A DNA stretch of 64,000 nt from Rugalucina vietnamica (lineage: Eukaryota > Mollusca > Bivalvia > Lucinida > Lucinidae): positions 48,594,760 through 48,658,759 of the forward strand of contig OZ024873.1 of assembly GCA_964017185.1 (NCBI GenBank), given 5' to 3'. The position numbers and the translations under genes are program-made. This document shows, piece after piece, positions 10,437-20,281 of the stretch. How positions within the stretch are numbered: position 1 is the stretch's first letter; each line of letters starts with the position of its first letter. The notes beneath the pieces were generated by a model, which saw nothing but the letters and a program-made list of their open reading frames with translations, was not told where the DNA came from and searched no databases.

Positions 10437-11754
10437 GTAAGTCGAGTAGTTAATTTTGTGGATGAAGTGTGGTCAAAAATGAAACGGGACCACTTTATCC
10501 AGGTATTTTGGGAATGGGACCTTTTTCCTAAAATTGGGGAAAATATTCTGCTATTTGGGAATTAAAATTCCAGGTGTACATGTAAGTAGCCAAAAATGGG
10601 AATTTTGCATGATTTTCGGAAAATTTCAGTTTGGAGAGGGGCCCCTTTTCTGCCCCTGTAGATACATGGATAAAGCCCTGCGGGACCATGCGGGCTGTAA
10701 ATACAGACTATAGTAAATATTACATGAAATAGCAAAAGATAATACACTTAAGGTAAAGAACCATAAAAATGCTGATCCATAGAATTTTTTTATTTTTTGA
10801 TATTTTCAAGAAAACATTTATATCTATCAATTTGTGTAATAAAAAAACATGGTTACCAGGTTGGTTTTCCTGCAAATCGCTCCCCTAAAATGGCTAAAAA
10901 TGCTGTTATTTGTACGTGACGTAATGGAAAAGTAATAAAAACGTGTCGCTTTTTGCACATGAGCGCCGTTTACAAGAGAACTAATCCATAGAATTTTTTC
11001 AAAAACTAAATATTGTCTCGTTTTTATATTATGAGTCAAAAAGTAAAATAAAAGTCCTTGACTACCAGGTTGGTTTGGACGCTATTTGTCAACGAATGAA
11101 GACAGGTAAGCTAAAAATCTTAATTTTCCGTAAGTGACGTTGACGTCATAAGGATGGCGCATTTTGACATTTCAGGCATGTTTCATAAACGTTTGGCATT
11201 TGGTTTATTAGAATGAGCTTTAAGTGGCAAATTTAAGATCATTAACGTGTGCTTGTATCTCAATGAGTAATTTTCAACTCGAATGACCTTTCAACAGTAA
11301 TATCACGTACGGTGAATGGTTCTAATCCGGCCTAAGTTCAACAGTATGTATAGAGGTACTGTTAAAAATCTTTGACCCTAAATTTTAATCAAACGCGTTT
11401 GTTTGTTTGAATTGATGCTTAACATCCCAATCAACAGCTATGATCATGCCGGGACGTTGCCTCCATTTTATTGGACTTTTACCTATAATTAGGATGTCAA
11501 AATTAGGGCTTGAAATATAACCACCCAACTAAGCCAATATGGATGGTTTGACTTGAAATCACTTTTCCTGGGCAGGCTCACACCTGATCGCAGATGGCAT
11601 TCAATCAAACTTATTCAATTATTCAACATAAATACAATTTCATCAAACGCGCAATGCATGCGATGTAATGTCTGTCTTTCTGTACAAACCATTGCTTGTA
11701 AAGTATATAATGGGTCTGTTATAGTTTTAATATTTCCCTTGCGTGACTAATTAC

Positions 11755-11959
11755 AAACGAATGTGTGGCCGGGAGATTCCCGAGAAATGAGAAAATCCAT
11801 GCGGCACACCCGCAAGCAGAATTTGGCTAGTATCGCATGCCTGATGTGGGGCTCGAACCAACACCAGACACAGCGGTGAGAAGATCGAATGATTAAGCGC
11901 GTAAATGAAATCAGCGCTCTTAACCACTCGACCATCGACCATGGGTCGCTGGATATAGT
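11755..11959 (-). mobile_element. SINE-2 fragment
   Basis: On the minus strand: the head tggtcgagtggttaagagcgc, then ggtgtgggttggagccc-like and gccaaattctgcttgcgggtg. The A-rich tail is missing or degraded. Confidence 0.75.
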
Positions 11960-12014
11960 ATGAAATCAGCGCTCTTAACCACTCGACCATCGACCATGGG
12001 TCGCTGGATATAGT
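11905..12014. repeat. Exact 55-bp tandem duplication
   Basis: The 55 bases at 11905-11959 are repeated without change at 11960-12014. The duplicated piece covers the head of the SINE-2 copy and its flank, so it arose after that insertion and is recent. Confidence 0.9.
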
Positions 12015-12155
12015 TTTGTCAGATGATTATGTTTAATATAATACATTAGGCCTGTTTTTCCTACATGCATTTCGTTTAAATTATAGAAGCCGTTAATTTC
12101 ATTTCAAAAGTGTCTCTCTTTTCTGTACCTTTAAACTACATGTATATATAATATG

Positions 12156-12272
12156 CGAGCCCCTGTATCAGAAAACCAACAATAATTATGATTATGCGAA
12201 ACCAAAGGCGCAGATTGGCTATGCAGTAACTGCACAGCTGATCAGCACCGTTGTTTTTGTTACTCTGATATT
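12156..12272 (+). mobile_element. MITE-A copy 2, left half
   Basis: gcgagcccctgtatcagaaaacc, core palindrome (cagattggctatgcagtaactgcacagctgatcag) and gatatt before ACAATT. The right half is at 17755-17880; the DIRS element separates the two. Confidence 0.85.
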
Positions 12273-12290
12273 ACAATTTTATTTCATTCC

Positions 12291-12450
12291 GTCTACCTAC
12301 CTATATGTAAAATACAAATAGGATTTATCTCCCTTGGCTACTCACAACTCGCTGAAAAAATATTTCGTCAAATACACATAACCGGATGTCATGTGACCTG
12401 TTGACGTGTCCTCCCAAAATACCTCAGTTTCTTCTTCGGCGGCGAAAGAC
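12291..12450 (+). repeat. DIRS left inverted terminal repeat
   Basis: About 160 bp matching the reverse complement of 17555-17713 almost perfectly; only the inner edge diverges. Confidence 0.92.
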
Positions 12451-12530
12451 TCACACGTGCTTCGTATCGAGAGAGAAATATTGGAAAGTTTTTTGAAGTT
12501 TGGATAAATATTTGGTTATCGTAAGTTAGT

Positions 12531-14162
12531 ATGACTGAAGAGGGCATACGCCAGTCTCTTGCGGAGACGGAGAAAAACGGCAGCAATGAATTGCGGGCGA
12601 CTCCTTCGCAAATCGAAAGTAGAAGCGAAAACGAGACTGAGTCTCGTTCTGAAACTGTCATGGCGAAACCCAAGACAACACGGAAGCCTAGGACTTCGCG
12701 GACAAGTAGAAAAGCTTCTAATGCTTTTGAAGACCAAATGGAAGAAAGAATTCGGTTGAATAATGAAGCTAGGTTTGCTAGTTTTGAAGATAAAGTTCTT
12801 TCGATTTTGGCGGACTTTACAAAGTCGAAACAGCCTGCAGAAACGGCGGATTCTAGGCCGCGTACAGTTTCTAGTGTCACAGTGTCGGAAGGCAACACTT
12901 CGGGTGGGTGCCACATTCCGATTTCTACTACCAGTAGAATCTCCAGAAGGGCTAATTTGAGCTCAAATTTGGAACAGAATTTTATCCCTATGGATAATGG
13001 TTTGGATGATGAGTTATTAAGGACTCGATCAAGACATTCACCTGCTCACAGTCAAGATTCTGTTTCTGACGATGAGGACATGTTGTCAATCCAACCAGGC
13101 CAAAAAGAAAGACAGGACCTTATGTCCCATTCTGGGGAGTCGATTCAGATTTTGGATGATGGAAATGCTGAACGTTTCAGTAAGTATAATGCAAATCCCA
13201 AAACGACAGATTCTTCAGAAGAGAAGCAACAGAATTTGCGAGATTTGTTTGGGGAAGATGCCTGTGTAAGGAGGTCTTCTGCTGGTGCAGGCATTGTGTT
13301 AGACGAAAGTCAAACTGATGTGTTGAATGAATCTTGGAGAATCAAGGCTCCAAATGACTTGTCGGCTTACAAAGACAGTTACAGATCTTCATTTCCTGTT
13401 AATGAAAAGTCTGTAGATATGTTACAAGTACCAAGTTTGGACGATATTGTCGAGACTTTTCTGATTAGAAGACATTCACAAAAGGCTACATTTAAAAAGG
13501 CTAAGGGCTTGTTGTTTACTCAACATTTAAAAGAAATCGAAAAATTGGCCTTTCAGGGACAAACTGCTGCCAGAATGGGCATTGTCATTACTCTTTATAT
13601 TCAACAAGCTTTGGCTTCATTGTTAACAGAACTTGGTTCGGAGAACACAAATTGGGACAGAGCAACGCAGACAGTGCGTGACGTATTTGCCATGTCGACC
13701 AAAGTGTTAGACCAGCTGGGTAGAACAGGTGCATTTGACCACTACATACGTAGAAAGGCAACAATGGTGGACATGGGCTTAGACTCAGTCAAAGATGTGT
13801 CGAAACATGCTGACTTTTTACCCCTTACTGGAGATGGGGTTTTCGGTAGTGAATTTGAAGAAAAATTGAAAGCAAGAAAGGAAAAGAATAAGGAGTACAA
13901 GGATCTGGTTCCTGAAACTGGAAAGCGTGAATTTTTGAAACGTAAAGCTCAGTCCAGCAATTCCAATGACAATCAAAAGCAGAGGCGTTTTGATAACTCA
14001 AGATCTGGAGGCAATTCTTGGCAGACTGGTGCTGACTATAATAACAGAGGGTGGAAATCCAACAATAGAGGGTCATATTCCAAGTTCTCTGGTCAGCAGA
14101 AAAAGTCAAATTACTCAAGTAATGGGGTAAGTTCTTTTCGCACCAAATCAAAGAAATATTGA
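12531..14162 (+). CDS. DIRS Gag-like protein
   Basis: A 543-residue frame. The N-terminal third is charged and Ser/Thr-rich with a basic Lys/Arg stretch. The middle (about residues 270-420) looks folded and helical. The C-terminus is a Lys/Arg/Asn/Gly/Ser-rich tail likely to bind RNA. Position and composition match ORF1 (Gag-like) of animal DIRS elements. No zinc knuckle is seen. The Gag assignment is by position and composition, not by a diagnostic motif. Confidence 0.75.
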   Translation: MTEEGIRQSLAETEKNGSNELRATPSQIESRSENETESRSETVMAKPKTTRKPRTSRTSRKASNAFEDQMEERIRLNNEARFASFEDKVLSILADFTKSKQPAETADSRPRTVSSVTVSEGNTSGGCHIPISTTSRISRRANLSSNLEQNFIPMDNGLDDELLRTRSRHSPAHSQDSVSDDEDMLSIQPGQKERQDLMSHSGESIQILDDGNAERFSKYNANPKTTDSSEEKQQNLRDLFGEDACVRRSSAGAGIVLDESQTDVLNESWRIKAPNDLSAYKDSYRSSFPVNEKSVDMLQVPSLDDIVETFLIRRHSQKATFKKAKGLLFTQHLKEIEKLAFQGQTAARMGIVITLYIQQALASLLTELGSENTNWDRATQTVRDVFAMSTKVLDQLGRTGAFDHYIRRKATMVDMGLDSVKDVSKHADFLPLTGDGVFGSEFEEKLKARKEKNKEYKDLVPETGKREFLKRKAQSSNSNDNQKQRRFDNSRSGGNSWQTGADYNNRGWKSNNRGSYSKFSGQQKKSNYSSNGVSSFRTKSKKY

Positions 14163-14361
14163 CAAAGGGAGATATCCAGAATTACCGGTTGGAGGTCGTC
14201 TCAGGTTTTTCACAGATCAGTGGAAGAAAATAACAGACGACAAATGGGTACTGTCAACGATCAAAAAGGGTTACAAATTAGAGTTTCAAAGCATACCCCC
14301 AGATACAGGGGTCATTCAGACAAAAGCAAATGCACAAGCCATCCAAATTATAAATTTAGAG

Positions 14362-16206
14362 GTGGAAAAATTATTAGAAAAAGGTGCGATCGAGCCTGTA
14401 CCATTTGTGGAACAACATCAAGGTTTCTACAGTACAATGTTTTTGGTACCCAAAAAGACAGGAGATTTAAGACCTGTGATAAACCTGAGACCACTCAACC
14501 AGTATCTGAAAACAGAACATTTCAAGATGGACACTATGAGCAAAGTGATAAATCTTGTAAAGAAAGGAGATTGGGCAATTTCAATCGATTTACGCGATGC
14601 TTATTTTCACATACCAATTTTTCCAGCCCATCGAAGGTATCTACGGTTTTGTGTTCAGGGCAGAGCCTACCAGTATCGAGCATTAGCGTTCGGGCCAAAG
14701 ACATCCCCGAGAGTGTTCACGAAAGTGGTATCAGTCGTAGCAGCTCATTTAAGAATGCAGAGCATCAGACTGGCAGTTTATCACGACGACTGGCTAGCCC
14801 TGAATGCAATCCGGAGATTGCTTTTACAGGATCGACAGAAAATACTCAATCTTCTTTCTCAACTAGGTTTTCTGGTAAATGCAGAAAAATCACAGTTAGT
14901 ACCCACTCAGGATATAACATACATAGGGGGAAGATTTTTACTGGCCAAAGGAATAGTTCTTCCAACTTTAGACAGATTGTCAAAAGTAAGGGATTCTGTG
15001 CTTCAAATAAAAGACCAATCAGGCACAGCAAGACAGTATTTACAAATGCTAGGTCTGATGGCTTCTTGCATAGAGGTAGTACCATATGCAAGACTTCATA
15101 TGAGGCCGATGCAATTGCATCTACTGTATTGGTGGAAACCAGTGTCGGGCGATCTCGAGATGCAAATTCCAGGATCGCAACATATAGCAGGCCACTTGAA
15201 TTGGTGGTTACAGGAAGCAAACATGCTCAAGGGCAGATCTTTTCTTCAGAAAAGTGTAAGCAAGACATTGAGCACAGATGCCTCTTTACAAGGATGGGGC
15301 GGAACTTTAGGTCATCAGATTGTGCAAGGCCTCTGGCCACCAGAGAAACAAGCATGGCACATAAACTGTCTAGAGTTGGAAGCTGTTCTTTTGACAATCA
15401 AAAGGTTTCTTCCTCAGTTGGCAAATCAGTCGGTTCTGATCAGGTCAGACAACACAACAGTTGTACAGTACATAACTCGTCAAGGAGGCACAAAATCAAC
15501 TCAACTGTGTTACAAAGCTTGGGAACTATGGCAGTTGGCGATAGACAACAACATAGAGTTGAAAGCAGCACATATAGCAGGGCGTCTAAACGTGTTGCCA
15601 GATCAATTAAGCAGAGTTGTGATACGGCCAACAGAATGGACGTTCAACGACACCATTCTGAGCAAAATTTTTCAAATTTGGGGGAAGCCAATGATAGATC
15701 TATTTGCTTCCTTCCAGAACAAGAAAATGGATCTGTTTTGCAGCTGGGAACATCATCAAGCAGCTTATGCAGTAGATGCATTCTCAATAACTTGGAATCG
15801 AATGTTTGCATATGCGTTCCCGCCATTATGCCTAGTTCCCAAGGTGTTGGAGCACATGAAACAGGGGCAGTGTCAAATTGTATTGATAGCTCCTCAGTGG
15901 CCCAGACGGCATTGGTATCCGGATCTGCTACAATTGTGTGTAGCGAATCCGATCCGATTGCCAACCATACAGCAAATGCTGAGTCAGTCGGGAACGGTGA
16001 TTTATCATCCGAATCCCAGGGTATTCAGCCTCAATGCATGGTTGCTATCAACCGACAGTTGTCAGCAAAAGGCTTTTCTCAAAGGGTTAGAGACTTGCTA
16101 TCAGCCTCATGGAGAGCTGGCACTCGAAAGGACTATTCATGTAAATTCAAACAGTTCAATAGTTGGTGTAGTCAAAGACAAATTGATTTGTATTCAGCAT
16201 CTTTAG
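14362..16206 (+). CDS. DIRS reverse transcriptase / RNase H / Dam-like polyprotein
   Basis: A 614-residue frame. RT motifs are visible in order: LVPKKTGDLRPVINLRPLN, ISIDLRDAYFHIPI, ALAFGPKTSPRVFTK and the catalytic YHDD. RNase H follows with STDASLQGWGG, LELEAV, RSDNTT and LPDQLSR. The C-terminal part (DLFAS, DAFSITW, APQWPRRHWYPDLL) corresponds to the methyltransferase-like region typical of DIRS elements. The ATG at 14362 is the first in the frame, but the real start may lie further upstream, because DIRS proteins are often made from overlapping frames. The 3' end overlaps the recombinase frame, a known property of the family. Confidence 0.9.
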   Translation: MEKLLEKGAIEPVPFVEQHQGFYSTMFLVPKKTGDLRPVINLRPLNQYLKTEHFKMDTMSKVINLVKKGDWAISIDLRDAYFHIPIFPAHRRYLRFCVQGRAYQYRALAFGPKTSPRVFTKVVSVVAAHLRMQSIRLAVYHDDWLALNAIRRLLLQDRQKILNLLSQLGFLVNAEKSQLVPTQDITYIGGRFLLAKGIVLPTLDRLSKVRDSVLQIKDQSGTARQYLQMLGLMASCIEVVPYARLHMRPMQLHLLYWWKPVSGDLEMQIPGSQHIAGHLNWWLQEANMLKGRSFLQKSVSKTLSTDASLQGWGGTLGHQIVQGLWPPEKQAWHINCLELEAVLLTIKRFLPQLANQSVLIRSDNTTVVQYITRQGGTKSTQLCYKAWELWQLAIDNNIELKAAHIAGRLNVLPDQLSRVVIRPTEWTFNDTILSKIFQIWGKPMIDLFASFQNKKMDLFCSWEHHQAAYAVDAFSITWNRMFAYAFPPLCLVPKVLEHMKQGQCQIVLIAPQWPRRHWYPDLLQLCVANPIRLPTIQQMLSQSGTVIYHPNPRVFSLNAWLLSTDSCQQKAFLKGLETCYQPHGELALERTIHVNSNSSIVGVVKDKLICIQHL

Positions 16207-17021
16207 CAGAGTGTGCTGAGTTTTTAACATTTCTATACCATAAAGGTCTTCAGTATAGAACAATAGCTGGGTACAGATCAATGTTGTCTTCGGTTTTACA
16301 TCCTATTGATAACATTCCGGTAGGGCAGCACCCATATATCATTAGACTGTTGAAAGGGGTGTTTAACTCTAGACCGCCACAGGTTAAGTTATTACCGGAA
16401 TGGGATTTAAAGCTGGTTTTGAATTTGCTTAAAAAACCACCGTTTGAACCGTTGTGTTTAGCACCACTTAAATATTTAACATGGAAAACTGTTTTTCTTA
16501 TAGCGATCACGACGTTCAGACGGTCCAGCGACATCCAAGCATTGACGTTGGGGTGTGGAAATGTTTCAATTCAGAACAGAGCCATAACGTTTGTTAGACA
16601 AGGTTTGTCAAAGACAGATAGACCTGGACATTTGAATTCAAAGATTGTAGTACCTGCTTTCAAGGGAGATAAACTACTGGATCCAGTAAGACTTTTAAAA
16701 TGCTATTTAAAGAGAACTAAGAAGTTCAGAAATTTTGGTCAAAGTCAGGCCAAAATGGGGTTATTTTTATCTTTTGTGGAGCCTCACAAGCCAGTAACTT
16801 GTCAGACTATTTCAAAGTGGTTAGTCAAAGTCATAAAACTGGCATATGATGATTCAGTGAAAGTACGAGGTCATTCAACACGTGCAATAGGACCTTCGTG
16901 GGCTCTTTTCAACGGAGCCAGTATGAGCAGTATTTTAGAGGCAGCTGATTGGTCGAAGGAATCGACTTTTATACGGTTTTATCTCAGAGACTTGAATGAA
17001 TCAGCTGTGTTAAAAATGTAA
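16038..17021 (+). CDS. DIRS tyrosine recombinase
   Basis: The N-terminal core-binding region (ASWRAGTRKDYSCKFKQFNSW, ECAEFLTFLY) is followed by the catalytic domain. The first Arg is in TTFRRSSDIQAL, the H-x-x-R box is RGHSTRAI and the nucleophile Tyr is in FIRFYLRD near the C-terminus. This pattern identifies a tyrosine recombinase of the DIRS group, which joins circular element DNA to the target. The frame is open far upstream of 16038 because it runs antiparallel to nothing else but overlaps the RT frame; I give only the part with recognisable recombinase sequence. A 22-base A tract follows the stop. Confidence 0.88.
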   Translation: MVAINRQLSAKGFSQRVRDLLSASWRAGTRKDYSCKFKQFNSWCSQRQIDLYSASLAECAEFLTFLYHKGLQYRTIAGYRSMLSSVLHPIDNIPVGQHPYIIRLLKGVFNSRPPQVKLLPEWDLKLVLNLLKKPPFEPLCLAPLKYLTWKTVFLIAITTFRRSSDIQALTLGCGNVSIQNRAITFVRQGLSKTDRPGHLNSKIVVPAFKGDKLLDPVRLLKCYLKRTKKFRNFGQSQAKMGLFLSFVEPHKPVTCQTISKWLVKVIKLAYDDSVKVRGHSTRAIGPSWALFNGASMSSILEAADWSKESTFIRFYLRDLNESAVLKM

Positions 17022-17406
17022 AAAAAAAAAAAAAAAAAAAAAAAGTCACAAGGCTATGTGGAATATGTTGTAATTATACATGTGTTGTGATGTACAGTAT
17101 TTGATTGAGATATGAAACAGTTCTTCTACGGCGAGTTGGTCGTATTAAAGTTAGAATCAGAAACAATGTTACAATGATGTTCATGTAGAATGTATAGGAG
17201 GATACGGTGGTTAGAGAGACCATTTGTACAGATGTAGAATATGTACAGATTTGTGGGAATGTATAGAAACTTTTGGTTTTTATCTGTACATTTGTATATA
17301 AACTTTTGAACTGAAGAGATGATGTGAAATAACAGTTCTATGGGTGTGGCGGAAAGCTACAGTACCACAGCAAAGACATACTAGGTATGTATTGCTTGTT
17401 AATCTA

Positions 17407-17508
17407 TCCTATTTGTATTTTACATATAGGTAGGTAGACGGAATGAAATAAAATTGTTGATTTGTCAACAAGTTTTAATTTTATGAATGAAGTCTACCTA
17501 CCTATATG
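17407..17508 (+). repeat. DIRS internal complementary region
   Basis: The first half is the reverse complement of the element's left end and the second half that of its right end, so together they are an inverted copy of the joined ends (aaattgttgatttg at the joint). This region is used in DIRS replication to close the circle. Confidence 0.9.
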
Positions 17509-17554
17509 TGCTACCCTCCCGCCTCCCCTTTTTGTAGCTTTCCTTTAGGTGGTG

Positions 17555-17713
17555 GTCTTTCGCCGCCTGAAGGAAACTGAGGTATTTTGGGAGGACACGT
17601 CAACAGGTCACATGACATCCGGTTATGTGTATTTGACGAAATATTTTTTCAGCGAGTTGTGAGTAGCCAAGGGAGATAAATCCTATTTGTATTTTACATA
17701 TAGGTAGGTAGAC
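17555..17713 (+). repeat. DIRS right inverted terminal repeat
   Basis: Reverse complement of 12291-12450. Followed by a short right-end extension to 17754. Confidence 0.92.
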
Positions 17714-17754
17714 TTCATTCATAAAATTAAAACTTGTTGACAAATCAACAATTT

Positions 17755-17880
17755 CTCTCCTACATAATTCCAAAATTTAAAGATAATCCTGCTTCTGTGG
17801 CTGTACAATCTGGATTGTGTCAGACCTGGTAAGAAACCCCGATTGTTGGTTTCCTCATGCAGAGGCTTATTCCAAAGCTC
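17755..17880 (+). mobile_element. MITE-A copy 2, right half
   Basis: tctctcctac, ccaaaatttaaag, gtgtcagacctggt and ggtttcctcatgcagaggctta continue MITE-A exactly where the left half stops at 12272. Confidence 0.85.
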
Positions 17881-17921
17881 AGGCTTTAAAGCTCGATCAG
17901 ATAAGTCATCAAAACACCACG

Positions 17922-17923
17922 AA

Positions 17924-17966
<43 letters not shown>

Positions 17967-17967
17967 A
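17922..17967. repeat. (AAAT)n microsatellite
   Basis: About eleven AAAT units. Confidence 0.95.
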
Positions 17968-18730
17968 ATCTGATAGATAAAATAAGAATTTGATAAATAA
18001 AATAATTATCAGCCGAATGAATAAATGATAATAATGAGGCTTTGGCGTGTTCGATCCTCGAGTCCCGCACATCGCCTTCCACGTGATAAAGCCGTCGGAA
18101 ATGAATGGGTGTGCGTAATATAAACTTACATCAGATTTCTGGAAATTCTATAAATTCATTTTTGTCTTTATGTCACCAGTTTTATAGGCCTACTATAATC
18201 CGAAAGCACACGCTCGTAATCTTAAATTAAGAAAATTAATATGTATAAAATTGGAAACGGCATCCGACTGTCGCCATTACTTTTTTCTGGACCTTTCTTT
18301 TCTCTCTCATTGTAATGCGTATGCTCGTAAATTTACAATAAAATCGATCCGTTTCTTTGCTTCTGTCGATATTTACCTTGTGTTCGGACCGCACACATAC
18401 AGCCGACGCCATCTTGAAAACGACGTCATTGGCGCGACGTTATGGCATTTCGTCCTTCGCGACGCACGGACCTTTAAGCGCCACGGTTTTTATGGTTCTT
18501 TACCTTAAATAACAAATATTAACACTCAAGTAAATGTTAATACTTATAAGCAGTGAAACACTCTTGATCTATATTATGTTGTCCTATAAATGTTTCCCTA
18601 GTACCAAATAATCTGGACATGACCTAGACAGGGCAATTCTCAGGGGCAATGGCTACACATTTTGATTGAATGGTTAATGGTTTTGTTGTTGCACAGTTTC
18701 AGTAGATCTGCTGAGTTTAATAATATGATC
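17968..18730. other. Unassigned intronic sequence
   Basis: No gene seen. 18415-18512 holds a gacgtcat motif and ends in ggtttttatggttctttaccttaa, the inverse of the start at 10747, suggesting the end of a shared MITE family. Confidence 0.4.
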
Positions 18731-18882
18731 AGCCGCACGAGAAGACCAACATTGTGATTTCCGACCAGGCCTGACTGAAACCAGGCTGTGCAGCTACTGA
18801 TGATGGCTAGAGGCTGAAAATTTTGAATTTTGAAATTACAGGAATTGTACTATCCCTGTAGCGAAAAACAAAGTCTCTGATA
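18731..18882 (-). mobile_element. MITE-A copy 3, left part
   Basis: agccgcacgagaagacc, gaccaggcctgac, then gaattgtactatccctgtagcgaaaaacaaag. The other part is at 22660-22757. Confidence 0.8.
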
Positions 18883-19825
18883 CACGCCTACCAAACGATC
18901 AAATACTTCTCCGCCGGTGCATATAGTAAAATCGATTCGATTGTTACATGGTGAAGGATTAGATGACGCATAAAGGTAGACATATTTTACATACTCTTAT
19001 CTTTTTTGCACAAAATACATTTTTAAGGAAAAAAGTGAAAAATCGGGGAATACAATTCCCCGTAATATTCACTTCTACGCTTGTGGTGTCAAGCTGAGGT
19101 CATATACTTCACGCATTTTTGTTTAATTCATCAAAAACTACACACGAGTAGCTAGAAGATATTGAAAACTCGCGAAAACTGATGATAAATAGGTAGCTAA
19201 TTTAATTCTGAAGCTGGTCACAAGTTCTTACGACCATCGCGCACACACGGCATGCACATTCAGGTATATTTTTGAAGGAAATTTCAACTGGCAATGTAGC
19301 AGGGCCGAGAAAACCCCGAGGGAACTGCCGAAAATTGTTGGTCAACAATTCGATCTATAAAAATGATAGTGAAAATGTTTGTCATAACAAAATCTTTAAC
19401 TCGTCTCAAAAAGTCTTGAAATGCATAAATGTTCTTTAATTCGTGCTTGTCTGATCATATAGCACCAGCGATACACATGGGTTTCATAATTAGTCGTTCT
19501 TGCAGTGAAAATTTATACCAACTCCAAATTTGCAGCTGCAAAGGCTTTCTCTACAAATAGTATGCTTTCTAACTATTTCTATGGCCTCGTACATGTCCAA
19601 AATATCATTTTCAGTTTTTTGGATTTTTTTTTCATATTTGGAATGCACTCCTGGTCGATTTTCTCCGGTGAAGCATTAGATCGTCTGGTGAAAAATTCGA
19701 TCGGGGATTGTGTATGTCTGTTAAACGCATGTTCTTAGTGTTGTCTCACGCATTGTAGTAATAATAGACATAACTCTGATTTTAATAGACAATGTCTCGC
19801 TGCATTGTCTCACTATATCTTTAAT
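18883..19825. repeat. TIR-L1 left inverted repeat
   Basis: Matches 21730-22659 in reverse complement, with scattered substitutions and small indels. The small difference suggests a moderately old copy. Confidence 0.9.
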
Positions 19826-19828
19826 CCA

Positions 19829-20020
19829 TGAGCGGACTGGCGCAGTTGGTAGCGCATCGGACTTTGGGCCGAAGGGTCCCCGGTACGATCCTCGTCAGGG
19901 GCGTCGTCTGTTGTGGCCTTTTTCCCACCTGGATTTTTGGGGTGGGACTTACTTTCTGATTGCGCCTTTTCCTGATCGTTGCCTACTTTTACCCTTTCTA
20001 TATTAACCTGGCACTATTAA
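19829..20020 (+). mobile_element. SINE-3 copy (tRNA-derived)
   Basis: Head gactggcgcagttggtagcgcatcggact (A box) and ccccggtacgatcctcgtc (B box), then tttttcccacctggatttttgg and gattgcgccttttcctgatcg. The body recurs at 37697-37790 without a head. It sits directly against the inner edge of the left TIR. Confidence 0.8.
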
Positions 20021-20122
20021 ACAAGGATGAAGGATTCGATGAAAGAACATCGGAATTTCGCATTTGAATTGCACTGATTTTTAAACATTGAAGTAACATT
20101 TGCTGTTGAAAAATTAACCGTG

Positions 20123-20278
20123 ATGGACAAGAATCTTGCAACTCAAAATCGCCGAGCTTATTTAGACGAGCATGTTTTTGAAAACTGTAAATCGAATAGA
20201 CTTCTTATGAGTCATTACTTTTTGTTTTCTATGACTGATCTCCCTTCAAGTTATTCGTTTATTACAGATTTTGAGTAA
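20123..20278 (+). CDS. Small frame, 51 residues, unrecognised
   Basis: ATG at 20123 opens a 51-residue frame (MDKNLATQNRRAYLDEHVFE at the start) that ends just before the larger frame at 20282. It could be a first exon or a separate product of the TIR-L1 element. No motif is recognised. Confidence 0.3.
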   Translation: MDKNLATQNRRAYLDEHVFENCKSNRLLMSHYFLFSMTDLPSSYSFITDFE

Positions 20279-20281
20279 AAC

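Larger units (their letters stand above)
10437..12155. other. Start of intron 3, mostly unrecognised repeat-like sequence
   Basis: No host exon seen. 10747-11340 may be a MITE: it starts cttaaggtaaagaaccataaaaa, whose reverse complement appears at 18485-18508, and it includes a gacgttgacgtcat motif. 11395-11470 is a SINE tail on the minus strand (cttaacatcccaatcaac). The rest shows nothing I can name. Confidence 0.45.
12273..17754 (+). mobile_element. DIRS-type tyrosine-recombinase retroelement
   Basis: A 5.5-kb element with the DIRS1 layout: inverted terminal repeats (12291-12450 and 17555-17713), three protein frames (Gag-like, RT/RNase H with a C-terminal Dam-like region, tyrosine recombinase) and an internal complementary region (17407-17508). 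There are no LTRs and no target-site duplication, as expected for this family. Both ends carry the same seven bases ACAATTT, which also belong to the MITE-A target. The copy looks whole and young: all three main frames are open and the terminal repeats are nearly identical. It is treated here as a resident element of the intron. Confidence 0.92.

Noticed and set aside
12389-12914. Minus-strand frames over the DIRS left end
   Set aside because: Antisense shadows of the Gag-like frame and the inverted repeat.
14220-16037. Long frame upstream of the recombinase in the same phase
   Set aside because: It overlaps the RT/RNase H frame throughout and shows no motif of its own. Overlap of these frames is a known trait of the family, so I annotate only the recombinase part.
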